A stretch of DNA of 52,928 bases, from positions 1 to 52,928 of the forward strand of contig JAIPGP010000015.1 of NCBI GenBank assembly GCA_021735645.1, in the 5' to 3' direction. The translations under genes and the position numbers were made by a program. Origin of the DNA: Candidatus Cloacimonadota bacterium. GTDB taxonomy: Bacteria; Cloacimonadota; Cloacimonadia; Cloacimonadales; TCS61. Below the pieces are notes generated by a model. The model had not been told where the DNA came from, made no database searches, and saw only the letters and a program-made list of their open reading frames with translations. How positions within the stretch are numbered: the first letter of the stretch is position 1; every line of letters begins with the position of its first letter. Shown here piece by piece: positions 24,161 to 34,756 of this stretch.

Positions 24161-25929
24161 ATGCCCTAAATGTTATTACCTGTTTTTCCTGATGAAATAA
24201 AATTAATAAATTCGCTAATTGGATTTGTTAAGAAAAATAATTATATCTACTATTTTAATGGTCAGATGCCCATATTTCATCATACCGAAGATGATCTTAA
24301 TTCTTTCAAAATGTTTGTTAGTCAACTTTACATTTGCGGTAATGCCAGCCAATCAGATATTGTCCGAGCTTTCGGTATAAGTAACAGTAGTATAAAGAGA
24401 TGGGTAAAGAAATATAGAAAAGGCGGACCATCAGCTTTTTTTAATAAGACTGTACACCGCACAGCGAAAGTTATGACGCCTCAGAAAATTGCAGAAATTC
24501 AATCCTTACTTGATTCTGAAGAAGAAGTGGATTATATTTCCAAACTAACAGGAGTAAAAAAAGCAACAATTTTGAAAGGTATCTATCAAAAAAAAACTGC
24601 ATAAGCCCCAAAAAAAAGTAACTGAGGAGATTTCGAGTACTAAAAGTCAGAGAAGTCAAGCTGATTGTGAGCAAGGTATGGGAGTTGCCTGTAGCCGTTC
24701 TGAAGAAAGAGTATTAGCTTCAGTTGGTCAACTTGAGGAAGCTGAAACTCGGTTTGAATCAAATCACGATGTATCCATGGGAGGTGTTCTTCTCGCTTTA
24801 CCAGCCCTTTTGGCAAATGGACTTCTCAGGCATTTAAAGAAATATTACCATCTTCCTTTCGGCTTCTATTCAATCCATCAACTCTTTTTAACTCTTGCGT
24901 TAATGGCTTTACTTCGCCTTAAATCTCCTGAGAATCTTCGTAATGTCGCTCCTGGAGAGTTTGGAAAATTAATTGGTCTCGATAGAATACCTGAAGTAAA
25001 AACCCTCAGAAACAAATTAGAAATTTTATCTTCACAAGAACAAGCTTGCATTTGGAATACTGAATTATCAAAAGATTGGATGGCTGATAATCCCGAAGCA
25101 GTCGGTGTTTTGTATATTGATGGACACATAAAAACTTATTACGGTAACCAAACAAAGCTACCCAGGCGTTATGTTTCCCGACAAAGATTATGCCTCCGTG
25201 GTATGTCTAATTATTGGATAAATGACTATCTCGGATCTCCTTTTTTCGTAATAAATGAAGCAGTCAGTAAAGGGTTACTTTCAATTTTAGAGAGTGATAT
25301 TGTTCCCAGTTTATTAGAAGATGTACCTGATCAGCCGACTGCAGAACAATTAAAAGCTAATCCCAATTTATACCGTTTTATTTTAGTTTTTGATAGAGAA
25401 GGATACAGTCCCAGCTTTTTTTAAGCTCATGTGGGAAAAAAGAATAGCTTGCTGTACTTATCGTAAATTCGTCAAAGATGAATGGTCTGAGTCTGAATTT
25501 GAGCTTTTTGATGTAAAATTGAGCAATGGCGAAATGGAGCAAATGATGTTGGCGGAACGAGGGCTATTTCTTGGGAGAGCTTTTGGGTAAGAGAGATCAG
25601 AAAGATTTAAAAGTCTTGCTAAAGACAAAAAACTTATAGTAGATACTGTAAAGATGATTGCTTATAGAGCAGAAACGGCAATGGTTGGAATAATCCGTCA
25701 ATATATGTCCCGAAAGGATGATGCCAGGGCTTTGCTCAGACAGGTGTTTAATACCGAGGCTGATATTAAACCGGATTATAAAAATAATACTTTAGAAATC
25801 TCATTACATCACCTGACAAATAGAGCTTCCGATAAAATTATACAGAAATTATGCGAGCAAATCAATAAATCAGAAACTATCTACCCTGATACTAATTTAA
25901 GGCTTATTGTAAAATTGGGGTCAGTTTAA
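24161..25929 (+). pseudogene. Frameshifted DDE-type transposase
   Basis: The reading frame is conserved as protein but broken in several places. GGAGG and an ATG at 24161 are followed by an in-frame TAA two codons later, after which the frame resumes at 24170. Segment 24170-24604 has a helix-turn-helix (SQSDIVRAFGISNSSIKRWVKK). A one-base slip follows at an A9 run (24588-24596). Segment 24597-25424 holds the catalytic-like VLYIDGHIKTYYG and LVFDREGYSP. A second slip lies at CCCAGCTTTTTTT, and a stop with jumbled sequence around 25588. The last part, with YRAETAMVGIIRQY, ends at 25929. It resembles widespread putative transposases of anaerobes; I cannot name the IS family. Confidence 0.88.
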
Positions 25930-25935
25930 TATCTT

Positions 25936-25954
25936 TGAGGTCAGGTGTTCTGAA
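25936..25954 (-). repeat. Right terminal inverted repeat of the IS
   Basis: TGAGGTCAGGTGTTCTGAA; the reverse complement of the left end with one mismatch. It starts 7 bases after the transposase stop at 25929. Confidence 0.88.
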
Positions 25955-25994
25955 ATTAATATAGATTTACAGGTTATTATCTTTTGAAATTATT

Positions 25995-26182
25995 CTTTAC
26001 CCTGAAAGGGTTGTACTATAATAGTCCCGATATATCGGATGAAACCCATGGAAAAATGAACGAAAATATCCCCCCCCCTTCCCGCTTTCGGCAAAGCGGG
26101 AAGGGGGGGGGGGGCTTCACGTGGTTTTGGGTCCATGGGTTAAAACCCATGGCTATTATAGTTATACCCTTTCAGGGTGAAG
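25995..26182. repeat. Nested hairpin element with C8/G13 tracts
   Basis: Three nested inverted repeats. The outer arms are 25995-26024 and 26153-26182 (ACCCTGAAAGGGT... and ...ACCCTTTCAGGGT, ATAATAG/CTATTAT). The middle arms are AACCCATGG (26043-26051) and CCATGGGTT (26133-26141), the latter doubled as a palindrome to 26152. The inner one is an 18-bp perfect stem, C8-TTCCCGCTTT, loop CGGC, AAAGCGGGAA-G8, with the G tract running on to 13. Noncoding, filling most of the gap between the insertion sequence and the large kinase gene. Confidence 0.9.
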
Positions 26183-26304
26183 ATGAAAACAAAAACCCTG
26201 AGAAATTTCGGGGGGATGCGAGATTAAATGATATATTATGTTGACAGTTCTGGTAAAATAGCAGGAATAGAGACTTGTAAAAAAGTGTTTTATAAGGAGC
26301 GGGA

Positions 26305-29300
26305 ATGATAATAGATTCACGCTATAAAGTTCAGGAAGAGATGGGACGTGGTCCCTGGTCAATCGTTTATCGGGTCAAAGATATGCGTGAGGGCAGTGAA
26401 TATGCCTTAAAGCTGTTTGATGAAGTAAGCAGTGCGAAATATTTACTATCATTTCCACCCGAACGCATGCATCATATCATGAAAATCCGGCATAATAATC
26501 TGGTGAAAATCTATGACTTTGGTAATTTTAACCAGCATATATATTATGTAAGCGAGTTTTATAATAAGTCCACCCTGGCAAAATTTACTTTTACACCAGC
26601 GACTCTGGAGCTGCTCTATGATATCGTCGTGAAGTTGTGCTATGGTTTAAGTGCCCTGCACAGTCAGAAGCTCGTTCATCAATTATTAAAACCAACTAAT
26701 ATAGGATTTAATGTCAAAAACGGTAAAGTAGAAGTAAAGATCATGGATTACGGCTACACAAAGATAGATTTCACCAAGAGCAACGGTATGTCTGATTATC
26801 TGCCTTATATTGCTCCAGAGACCTTTAAGAAACAAAAAGCCACCCCCCAAAGTGATTTTTTCAGTCTGGGTGTAATTTTATACCAAATAGTCACAGGCAC
26901 GATGCCGTTTTCTGTTACGCACATGCATCAATTTCAGGATAATCCCAAGCTTAGCTTAATACCCCAATTTCCACGGCAGATAAATCCGACTATTCCGGTA
27001 TCATTGGAAAATATGATACTGCAGCTTCTGGATATGGACCCTGAAGAGCGTTTTGATAAAGCAGAAGATATTATATCATATATAAATAATACTCAGCCAA
27101 AAAAATATGCCTTTTCTCAGGTTCATTCTCATGTGAATAAAATTCAGCTTAGTGATTACATCGTGCGGGAGGATTATGCTCATAATCTCGTAGATCATGT
27201 AGAAACCGTGAAAAAGGGCAATGGCAAACTTGTGATGCTCTATGGCGGTAAAGGAATGGGCAAGACAGATGCTCTGGTTTTGTTCCGCTATCACTTGCTT
27301 AGCGGAGAGTATTTTATTTTTGATTATAATTGCAGTGCTCAGAACAAAGACCCCTTCTTTGCCTTGATTAGAGAATTTTATCATTCTGTGGAGAATAATA
27401 GCAAATTACAGCAGAATATGTGTCAAATATCAGATTGGATGAATGAAATTGTATTTCAGGACGATAAAAAACCTGTGATTGATACTGAAGAAAATCTGGA
27501 GCGGGATTTTCATGCTGCCAGTGAATTCCTGCAGCTTCTTTCCCGGATCAGACCTTTGGTTTTCACAATTCGTTCCTGCAAATACATGACCAGTCAGGTT
27601 GTAGATTTTCTGAATTATTTCTCCGATAGTTATTTATCTCAATTACCGATTATGATCATTTTAAGCGTTAATGACCCGCGAAAACTGAAAAGACTGGTTC
27701 ACCCGATTGAAATGAAGATGGAGCCTTTGAGCCTGGACAATACTGAAGAATATGTGAGCAAATTATTAAATACAACCCCGGGAAAGGAGTTTCTGCACGA
27801 ACTATGGGAAAGATCATACGGCAATCCGGGTTTTATGGAAAGAATACTCATTGATATGACCCGTAGGCAGATCATCTGGCAGAAAGGTGAATTTATCTTT
27901 GAGGGTAAAATGCAAGATTATAAACTGCCCAAAGAACTGGTGGAGGCTATTTACAGCAAGATGAGCCACCTTTCGCAACATACCTATCTGAAACTCGTCC
28001 AAATGGCAAATATCAAACTTCCCCGAACGCATGGGCTCCTGAGACATGTGCTGGAACTAAGTGATCAGGAACTGTATTTTGTCTTGAATGATGGAGTCAA
28101 TAATGAAATATTATATGAAAAAAATCATCAGGTAAATTTTACTTATAAAGAAGCAGGAGAGCGTTTCTTTAGTGAATGCGAAATCAAAATGCGTCAGCAT
28201 CTCTCCCAACTGGTGCTGTCATATTTTGCCGATGATGACCAGATGATAGACGGAGAAGATGTGAAAACCTTGTCTGTTCCGGTTGATAAGAGATTTGAGG
28301 AAATTGATTGTCTGAGAACTAATAATCTGCTCGTTTATATCAATGATAACAGCATTGATGATGAAAAGACCCTGCAGGGCTTGATCTATCACAGCGGCAA
28401 TTGTGAAGAATATTACCAGCAGAAGCTTTTTCAAAAGTATCTGGCACGACAATACAGCGAGAAGAAGCAGTTCGTGAAGGCGTTTCTTACTATGGTGGAA
28501 GTGATCAAGCTTGATCTTGATGATAATTTACAGCCGGAAATGAAGAGTCTGCGGGAAGATATATATATATTAATAGAATACGCTAACTGGATGAATTTGC
28601 AGCACATGCCTCCCGATTTCGCCCGTCTGGTGCGTCGCATGAAAGGCGGGTTTGAGAGAAGTTTCTTAATGGGAGCCTTTGATCTGGAAATTGAGCGTAA
28701 CTACCGGGCTTATATCTCGTTTAAAAAAGCGCTGGCAACTGCCGAAACTAAAGAAGAAAAAATGCGCGTTTTGCTGTATCTGGGTAGATATTACGTGCGG
28801 GTGAGTGAATATAAAGAACTGCATAAAGTGCTGGAAAAACTGGGAAAAATGAAGCTTGTTGAAGAATTTGAGACTATGTATATCAGTTTGCGTTGTTTTG
28901 AACTGGTGCATAATGGAGAAGTGCAAAGTGCCATCAAGCTGATAACTGATTATCTGGCCCGACAGGCAGGCAGCACCAAACCGAGTTTTTTTGTGGAATT
29001 AGGCGGATTATATATCAATCTGGGACAATATTATAACCTTGAGGGGGATTATAAGAAGGAGTTTGACTGCTATCAGGCAGCCCTTGATATCTGGCAGTCC
29101 ATAGGTTATGAACGTAAGCTGGGCATTGTCTATAACAACCTGGGGGATATTGCTTTGCGCCAGGGCAAAACACTTAAGGCATTTGAGCACTTTTTAAATG
29201 CCATCACTATCAGTGAGAAGGTTAATAATGTCACAAGCCTGATTCTCAGTTATTTGAATTATGGAGAAGCTTACATTAAGCAGGGTGACTTTGGCAAGGC

Positions 29301-31866
29301 TGAGGAGAATCTTCTGAAAGCTCAGGAATTGAGTGCAAAAATTGAAACGAATAGATTTGGAGCATCTATCATCAATAATCTGGCGATAGCACGCAGCAAA
29401 CAGCATAATTTTGATTATTACCGGAGTTTTATCGCCGAAAACCAGCCGGAACTGCTAAGGCATGAATTTAAAACAATCACGCCAATAGTGAAGACCTGGT
29501 TTTATTATCTCTCGCTGATTGGTGATATCAGTACTTTGGAGCGTCTGCTGAATGAGTCTGAAAATATTATAAATACTCAACCGGAATTTTACTGGCAGAC
29601 TATGGGTAATCTTCACTTCATGAAGCAGGAATATGACGAGGCACAGTATGCCTATGAGAATTGCCTGGAATATGCAAAACGCAGCAATAGCGAATATGCT
29701 TTGGCAATAGTCAATCTGTATCTCTCAAAGGTGAAATCAATCAAGGGAATGATTCGCGAAGCTTTATTCCATGAAAAAGTGGCAGGTGATCTGTGCCGGC
29801 GGAACCGGTTTAATTACTGGTCGCTGGTAATTCAGCTCAATCATCAATACCTGGATTTGCAGGATGAAAGAGTGAATCTGCGTAAGATTATCCGTGAATT
29901 GAATCGAATTGTGAAAGAAGCCGAGGTAAAAGGCTATTTCCAGATTGAGTTGCAAGGCTATGAACTTATACATTATATATTCAGTTTTCTGAAAAAGAAA
30001 CGTGAAAGCAGTTATTACCTGAAAATTTATCGGCAGAAACTTTTGAGTGCGGCAGCAGGAATTCCAGCAGAAGAAAAGGACAGCTACCTGAATTTCTATC
30101 ATTTTTATGATCAGGAACCGGTTAACTCAGCAGTAAAAATAATCAAACGCAACATCACCACCAATAATGTCTGGCAGGAGAATCTTTATGAACTGGTGAA
30201 AATAAAAGAACCTCAAAGAGTGCCATATCTGGTGCAGAAGATTTTTAACGATATCTTTGCACCGCACAAGATTGCCTTAATGCTCAAAGAACAGCTCAAA
30301 GAAAAATCTCTGCCCATGCTCTTCCAAAATATTGATCTGGAAGAACTTTATAGTGAGGAATACCTGAAACATATCAGGGAAAGCCTCAAACAAAACCTCA
30401 TCCTCCAGAAAAAGATCAAGGGCTGCAATGTTATCTTTGTGCCGCTGCAGATCAAATCATTGCAGAAAGGCTGTCTCGTACTGGCAGACAGCGGTGAACT
30501 TAACTTTCAGAAATATGAATTAGAAATGCTGTCTTTTATCAGATTACATCTCACTGCCATGCTGATGCGCGGCGAAGAATTTCATCAATTGAATGATCGC
30601 ATTGTTCTAATGAATAAACTGATTGATGCTACCGGCAATCTGTTTGAGGTAGTCAGTGCCCGGCGTATGCAGGAAGCTATCACTCGCTCAGCTATTAGTA
30701 TGATGAATGCTGTGCGGGGCTTTTTTATCACTCAGGAAGGTCTGGGCAATTTATCTTATACTGTGGCAATTGATGAAACCAATAATATTTTAGACCGATT
30801 CCAACACATTGGCAGGGAAGTATTAGCACAGGCAGCAGATAATAAACTGCCTGTATTTGTTAATAATAAACGAAACTCTAATCTGGTGCCCCAGATGGCT
30901 TCCGGCAGACTGCTTAATCTGGAAATTTTTGTGGCTCCAATGATCATTGACGAACAGACCTACGGCTATCTGTATCTGGATAATGCAAATTCCCAGAAAC
31001 GTAAACTTACGGTTAATCGTGAGTTTACTCCATTATTTTTGAAGCTGATGACTGCTATGCTGCGGAATGCCCTGCGCTATGAACGCGTGCTTGATCTGGA
31101 TAGAAAATCCACCCGACTCGAAGACCACAAAGAAAAATTTATCCAGATAGTTTCTCATGAATTGCAGCAGCCGGTTGCGGTTCTTAGAAATCTGATGAAT
31201 ACTATCAGCAGCTATAAACATGATGAAGACCTGGATGAATTAATAGAAAGCTTCAATGAGAAATCTACCCAGCTAAATCAGAGAATCATTGAAATAGTAG
31301 AACATTTCCACTACAGTATGCTGGAAAAGATCGAGATGCAAAAAGTAGATTTGCGGACTATTCTGGAAGCAGCCAAAGAACGCGCCGAGGGATATAGTAA
31401 ATCGCGACGGCTTTATTTCACCCTTGATCTGCCTTCCAAACCCCAATATGTGGCTATAGATGTTCGCATATTTAATATTCTGCTGGATAAAGTGCTGCTG
31501 AACACTATCAGGTTCTCCATTGACCTGAGCCTCACTACAATCGGCATGCGTCCAGCTACCACGCTGGCAGAAAAAGTGCAGAATATGGAGAGTATTATTA
31601 TCTATATCAAAGATGAAGGAATTGGTATCAAAGCAAATGAACTGGAAAATATCTTTCAGGAATTTTATGAAGTCAATAATATATACAGCCATAGATCCGG
31701 AACCACTGAGTTCAATTCTTCAGGATTGGGTCTGGGACTGGCAACGGCTCGAAAAATTGCGGAACTGCACGGAGGTAGAATCTGGGCAGCTGCTAATGAT
31801 AATGGGAAGGGAACTACATTTTATATTTCCCTGCCCCTGGTGAATGTGGAAAATACTTCACTATAA
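26305..31866 (+). CDS. Giant pseudokinase/AAA-ATPase/TPR/GAF/histidine kinase
   Basis: 1853 residues, start preceded by AAGGAG. Order: a Ser/Thr-kinase fold (about 7-265) with glycine loop GRGPWSIVY, Lys36 and DYG at 148-150; a P-loop ATPase (about 290-560) with Walker A GGKGMGKT at 314-321; helical TPR repeats (about 820-1240); a GAF domain (about 1435-1595); a HisKA box with His1618 in VSHELQQPV; and a HATPase with DEGIGI and GLGLGLA. No membrane segments, so cytosolic. This is the layout of the trifunctional kinase/ATPase/sensor kinase family. In the kinase catalytic loop, the usual H-R-D-L-K-P is HQLLKP: the Asp is Leu127, so Ser/Thr phosphorylation is probably lost. It is first in a four-gene operon ending with a response regulator. 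Confidence 0.92.
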   Translation: MIIDSRYKVQEEMGRGPWSIVYRVKDMREGSEYALKLFDEVSSAKYLLSFPPERMHHIMKIRHNNLVKIYDFGNFNQHIYYVSEFYNKSTLAKFTFTPATLELLYDIVVKLCYGLSALHSQKLVHQLLKPTNIGFNVKNGKVEVKIMDYGYTKIDFTKSNGMSDYLPYIAPETFKKQKATPQSDFFSLGVILYQIVTGTMPFSVTHMHQFQDNPKLSLIPQFPRQINPTIPVSLENMILQLLDMDPEERFDKAEDIISYINNTQPKKYAFSQVHSHVNKIQLSDYIVREDYAHNLVDHVETVKKGNGKLVMLYGGKGMGKTDALVLFRYHLLSGEYFIFDYNCSAQNKDPFFALIREFYHSVENNSKLQQNMCQISDWMNEIVFQDDKKPVIDTEENLERDFHAASEFLQLLSRIRPLVFTIRSCKYMTSQVVDFLNYFSDSYLSQLPIMIILSVNDPRKLKRLVHPIEMKMEPLSLDNTEEYVSKLLNTTPGKEFLHELWERSYGNPGFMERILIDMTRRQIIWQKGEFIFEGKMQDYKLPKELVEAIYSKMSHLSQHTYLKLVQMANIKLPRTHGLLRHVLELSDQELYFVLNDGVNNEILYEKNHQVNFTYKEAGERFFSECEIKMRQHLSQLVLSYFADDDQMIDGEDVKTLSVPVDKRFEEIDCLRTNNLLVYINDNSIDDEKTLQGLIYHSGNCEEYYQQKLFQKYLARQYSEKKQFVKAFLTMVEVIKLDLDDNLQPEMKSLREDIYILIEYANWMNLQHMPPDFARLVRRMKGGFERSFLMGAFDLEIERNYRAYISFKKALATAETKEEKMRVLLYLGRYYVRVSEYKELHKVLEKLGKMKLVEEFETMYISLRCFELVHNGEVQSAIKLITDYLARQAGSTKPSFFVELGGLYINLGQYYNLEGDYKKEFDCYQAALDIWQSIGYERKLGIVYNNLGDIALRQGKTLKAFEHFLNAITISEKVNNVTSLILSYLNYGEAYIKQGDFGKAEENLLKAQELSAKIETNRFGASIINNLAIARSKQHNFDYYRSFIAENQPELLRHEFKTITPIVKTWFYYLSLIGDISTLERLLNESENIINTQPEFYWQTMGNLHFMKQEYDEAQYAYENCLEYAKRSNSEYALAIVNLYLSKVKSIKGMIREALFHEKVAGDLCRRNRFNYWSLVIQLNHQYLDLQDERVNLRKIIRELNRIVKEAEVKGYFQIELQGYELIHYIFSFLKKKRESSYYLKIYRQKLLSAAAGIPAEEKDSYLNFYHFYDQEPVNSAVKIIKRNITTNNVWQENLYELVKIKEPQRVPYLVQKIFNDIFAPHKIALMLKEQLKEKSLPMLFQNIDLEELYSEEYLKHIRESLKQNLILQKKIKGCNVIFVPLQIKSLQKGCLVLADSGELNFQKYELEMLSFIRLHLTAMLMRGEEFHQLNDRIVLMNKLIDATGNLFEVVSARRMQEAITRSAISMMNAVRGFFITQEGLGNLSYTVAIDETNNILDRFQHIGREVLAQAADNKLPVFVNNKRNSNLVPQMASGRLLNLEIFVAPMIIDEQTYGYLYLDNANSQKRKLTVNREFTPLFLKLMTAMLRNALRYERVLDLDRKSTRLEDHKEKFIQIVSHELQQPVAVLRNLMNTISSYKHDEDLDELIESFNEKSTQLNQRIIEIVEHFHYSMLEKIEMQKVDLRTILEAAKERAEGYSKSRRLYFTLDLPSKPQYVAIDVRIFNILLDKVLLNTIRFSIDLSLTTIGMRPATTLAEKVQNMESIIIYIKDEGIGIKANELENIFQEFYEVNNIYSHRSGTTEFNSSGLGLGLATARKIAELHGGRIWAAANDNGKGTTFYISLPLVNVENTSL

Positions 31867-31897
31867 CTTGAAATAGAGGAATTTGGGAGAAGAAATA

Positions 31898-34753
31898 ATG
31901 AGAATTAAATTTTGGGCAATTATCTTACTAACTGTTTTATGCATCACTTTAACGGCTTCTGCCAGTGAAGACCTGATGTTTGCCGTAGGTCTGTATGAAG
32001 ACGGCAATTATTCTCTGGCTGAGCAGGAACTCGTTCGCTATCTGGCTGCCTATCCCGCCAGTGACTTCGCTGCTGAAGCCAGCTATCTGCTGGGAGATGT
32101 TTATTTGAATCAGGGAAAATATCAGCAGGCTATTGAAATATTTTTTGAGCTGCGAAAATCTCCACCAGCAAGCATACCTTTTTCTGATGTGCTTTTTGGA
32201 TTGGGACAATCATACTATCATCTGGCAAACTATGCCGAGGCAAAGAAAATCTTTGCCGAACTCATCAAAAAATACCCGTCAAATGATCAAAGCAGCAGCT
32301 TTTATTATTTCCTGGGAACCTGCCAGATGGAAACCGGTGAATTGGCGAAAGCGGAAACAAATCTGAAAAACGCTTTAGTTGCTGAGGATCGTATGACCGT
32401 GAGATTGAAGCTGGTGCAGCTTTATTTGTCAAATAGCAACTGGACAGCAGCTGAAGAGATACTGCTTTCTGCCGCTGATTTATACCGTGGTGATGAGAAT
32501 TTTAATTATGCTCTGATATTGTTTCATAACCAGAATATTATTCGAGCCCAATATGAGAAGGTGCTGAATATTGGTGATGACCTGATAGATAGCTCTTCCG
32601 AGTATTATGACCAGTACCGGATGCTGAAGGGAATTGCTCACTTTGAGCTGGGAGATTTTCAGCAGGCAGTTGCCTGTCTGCAAGACTTAACTTTTACTAA
32701 AGCCCGGTATTACTACGCTCTCAGCTTGATTAAGCTTGATGATCCGGCTCAGGCAAAAACTATTTTACTCGCTCTGGCCAGCTCTGACCAGCCTGAGATT
32801 GCGGCAAACAGCCATTTCTATCTCGCAGACCTGGCAGAAAGCCCTGAGAAAAAGGAAAAATTGCTGCAGGAATTCCTGAATGACTATCCCGATAATATCT
32901 TTGCTGCCGAAGCTCTGTATTTGCTGGGTAATTGCCAGTTTGATCAGAATAAATTTGCCTCAGCAGCCGATAATATCTCCAGAAGCCTGACTGCGGGACT
33001 TTCCCGTGAGTATCAACAACGGGCATATTATCTGAAAGCCGAAGCAAAATATCTGGATAATAACCAGGATGCAGCCTTACAGGCTTTCAGCGAATACCTG
33101 GAAAAATATCCCTCCGGTCAATTTGCCGATGAAGCATATTTCAAAAGAGGAATGTGCTATTACACTGCCGGTGATTTTGCTCATGCTAAAGCAGAATTCG
33201 AACTGGTGATCTATAATTTTGAGTCCAGCGATAAGCAGGGAATGAGTAATTTCTATCTGGGCGAAACCGCTTTACTGGCAAAAGACTTTGAAACCGCCCG
33301 CAAGTATTATTCAATAGCTCTTAATCAAAAATCAGATAAAAACCTGGTCTGGCTGAGAATTGCCCAAAGCTGGCAGCAGAACAAAAATTATCCCAAGGCA
33401 GCAGCTGCTCTGGAAAATGTGGATTCCAGTTCTATCTACGCGATTGATAAACTGGTGCTCCTGGGTGATATCCGCTTTGCCCAGAAAGATTATGATAATG
33501 CCCTGCAGGCTTATGATCAGGCAGTAAATCTGGAAACTGCTAATACCCGTAAAGAAAGTATTCAGGCAAAACAAGCCTGGACTTACTACCAGAAAGGCGA
33601 ATATGATATTGCCAGTGATATATATAAACGGCTCTCAATCCGTACTGATAACCCGGCTGCATACACTTTCCAGTCCGCTACTGCCATGTTTAGTGCTCAG
33701 CAATATGACACTGCCCTTAAGCAGTACAGAATGTTTGTGGAGAACTTCCCGGATAGCCCAAATGCCCTTACTGCTCAGGTGGGAATTGGGGATTGTCTGT
33801 ATAATCTGGGTAAATTTGCCGCCGCAGGCAGCCAATATAGAAGTCTGATCACACAGATAACTAATCCTGAAATGCACCAAAGCATCATGGATGGATGGAA
33901 ATGGTCAACTGAGCAGGCAGGAAAAGATTTTCTCGCTGAAATGAATAACTATCTGGCAGGAGATGTCCAGATCAATTTCCGCTTCATGGTTGATGAATAT
34001 AAAGCAAAATATCTCTTCCATCTGCATAAGTATCAGGAAGTAAGTGACCTGGTTGACGAAATGAAAGGCAAATATATCTATCCTATGCAGGATTTAGAAT
34101 ACCTGAAAGCAAGAAGTTATAAGAACCTGGAAATGTGGGACGCTGCCGATGATTTCTATGCCCGCCTCTTCACGGTGTATAAAGATGCTAATCTGCAATA
34201 TGAATGGGCAGATATTACCCTGATACAGGGCAGGATACAAACAACGGTCAGCAAACTGCAATATGCCGCTGAAAAGGTCAAAAAACCGGAGTATATCCTG
34301 CGATTGCTGCAAATTGAAGTGCAGTATGACCAGCCGGAATTTGAAGATGACTATCCGCTGTATATAGATATGCTCAGCGGAATTGACCACGAAAAAGCTC
34401 TGCTCGAAAGAACTAAATGGCTTCTGAATAAGCAGAAAATCGCTGATGCTGATCAAATTATCATGCAACTGAAAGAAAGCACTACCGAAGAAATTAAAGC
34501 TGAAGCACAATACCTGAGTGGCTTCAGCCTCTATCAGCAGCAGAATTATTCGGCAGCTGTGCCTGAACTACTGCGGGTGCGTCACCTGTTCCCTTACCTC
34601 AGAGATATCAGACATCGCTCAGAAGTTCTTGCCTTCAAAGCCTATCTCAAAATGGATAAAAAGCAGGAAGCAAAAAACCTGCTCGATAATATCCGCGACG
34701 ATCTGGATGCAGATTCTGTTAATGAACTCGAAAAACTGCTGGCAGGAGAATAA
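31898..34753 (+). CDS. Exported TPR-repeat protein
   Basis: 951 residues from the ATG at 31898, with GGGAGAAG just upstream. A signal peptide (KFWAIILLTVLCITLTASA) is followed by TPR/YbgF-like helical repeats over nearly the whole chain, for example YSLAEQELVRYLAAYPASDFAAEASYLLGDVYLNQGKYQQAIEIFFEL and similar units with the S/D-x-x-A-x-x-A-x-Y-x-L-G pattern. Likely periplasmic or lipid-independent envelope scaffold that binds partners. It lies 31 bases after the giant kinase and 3 bases before an outer-membrane barrel gene, which suggests an envelope complex with the barrel. Confidence 0.88.
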   Translation: MRIKFWAIILLTVLCITLTASASEDLMFAVGLYEDGNYSLAEQELVRYLAAYPASDFAAEASYLLGDVYLNQGKYQQAIEIFFELRKSPPASIPFSDVLFGLGQSYYHLANYAEAKKIFAELIKKYPSNDQSSSFYYFLGTCQMETGELAKAETNLKNALVAEDRMTVRLKLVQLYLSNSNWTAAEEILLSAADLYRGDENFNYALILFHNQNIIRAQYEKVLNIGDDLIDSSSEYYDQYRMLKGIAHFELGDFQQAVACLQDLTFTKARYYYALSLIKLDDPAQAKTILLALASSDQPEIAANSHFYLADLAESPEKKEKLLQEFLNDYPDNIFAAEALYLLGNCQFDQNKFASAADNISRSLTAGLSREYQQRAYYLKAEAKYLDNNQDAALQAFSEYLEKYPSGQFADEAYFKRGMCYYTAGDFAHAKAEFELVIYNFESSDKQGMSNFYLGETALLAKDFETARKYYSIALNQKSDKNLVWLRIAQSWQQNKNYPKAAAALENVDSSSIYAIDKLVLLGDIRFAQKDYDNALQAYDQAVNLETANTRKESIQAKQAWTYYQKGEYDIASDIYKRLSIRTDNPAAYTFQSATAMFSAQQYDTALKQYRMFVENFPDSPNALTAQVGIGDCLYNLGKFAAAGSQYRSLITQITNPEMHQSIMDGWKWSTEQAGKDFLAEMNNYLAGDVQINFRFMVDEYKAKYLFHLHKYQEVSDLVDEMKGKYIYPMQDLEYLKARSYKNLEMWDAADDFYARLFTVYKDANLQYEWADITLIQGRIQTTVSKLQYAAEKVKKPEYILRLLQIEVQYDQPEFEDDYPLYIDMLSGIDHEKALLERTKWLLNKQKIADADQIIMQLKESTTEEIKAEAQYLSGFSLYQQQNYSAAVPELLRVRHLFPYLRDIRHRSEVLAFKAYLKMDKKQEAKNLLDNIRDDLDADSVNELEKLLAGE

Positions 34754-34756
34754 ATA

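Larger units (their letters stand above)
24016..25954 (+). mobile_element. Decayed insertion sequence with 19-bp terminal inverted repeats
   Basis: Left end TTCAGAACACTTGACCTCA (24016-24034) and right end, inverted, TGAGGTCAGGTGTTCTGAA (25936-25954) match at 18 of 19 bases. They enclose a broken transposase. The element is about 1.94 kb. Direct target duplications are not evident from the flanks. Confidence 0.88.

Noticed and set aside
24588-24596. Programmed frameshift producing a working transposase
   Set aside because: Other breaks (early TAA, a second slip, a stop near 25588) would still prevent a full protein.
26241-26246. TTGACA as promoter of the giant kinase gene
   Set aside because: No acceptable -10 box at 16-18 bases; nearby AT-rich hexamers are wrongly spaced.
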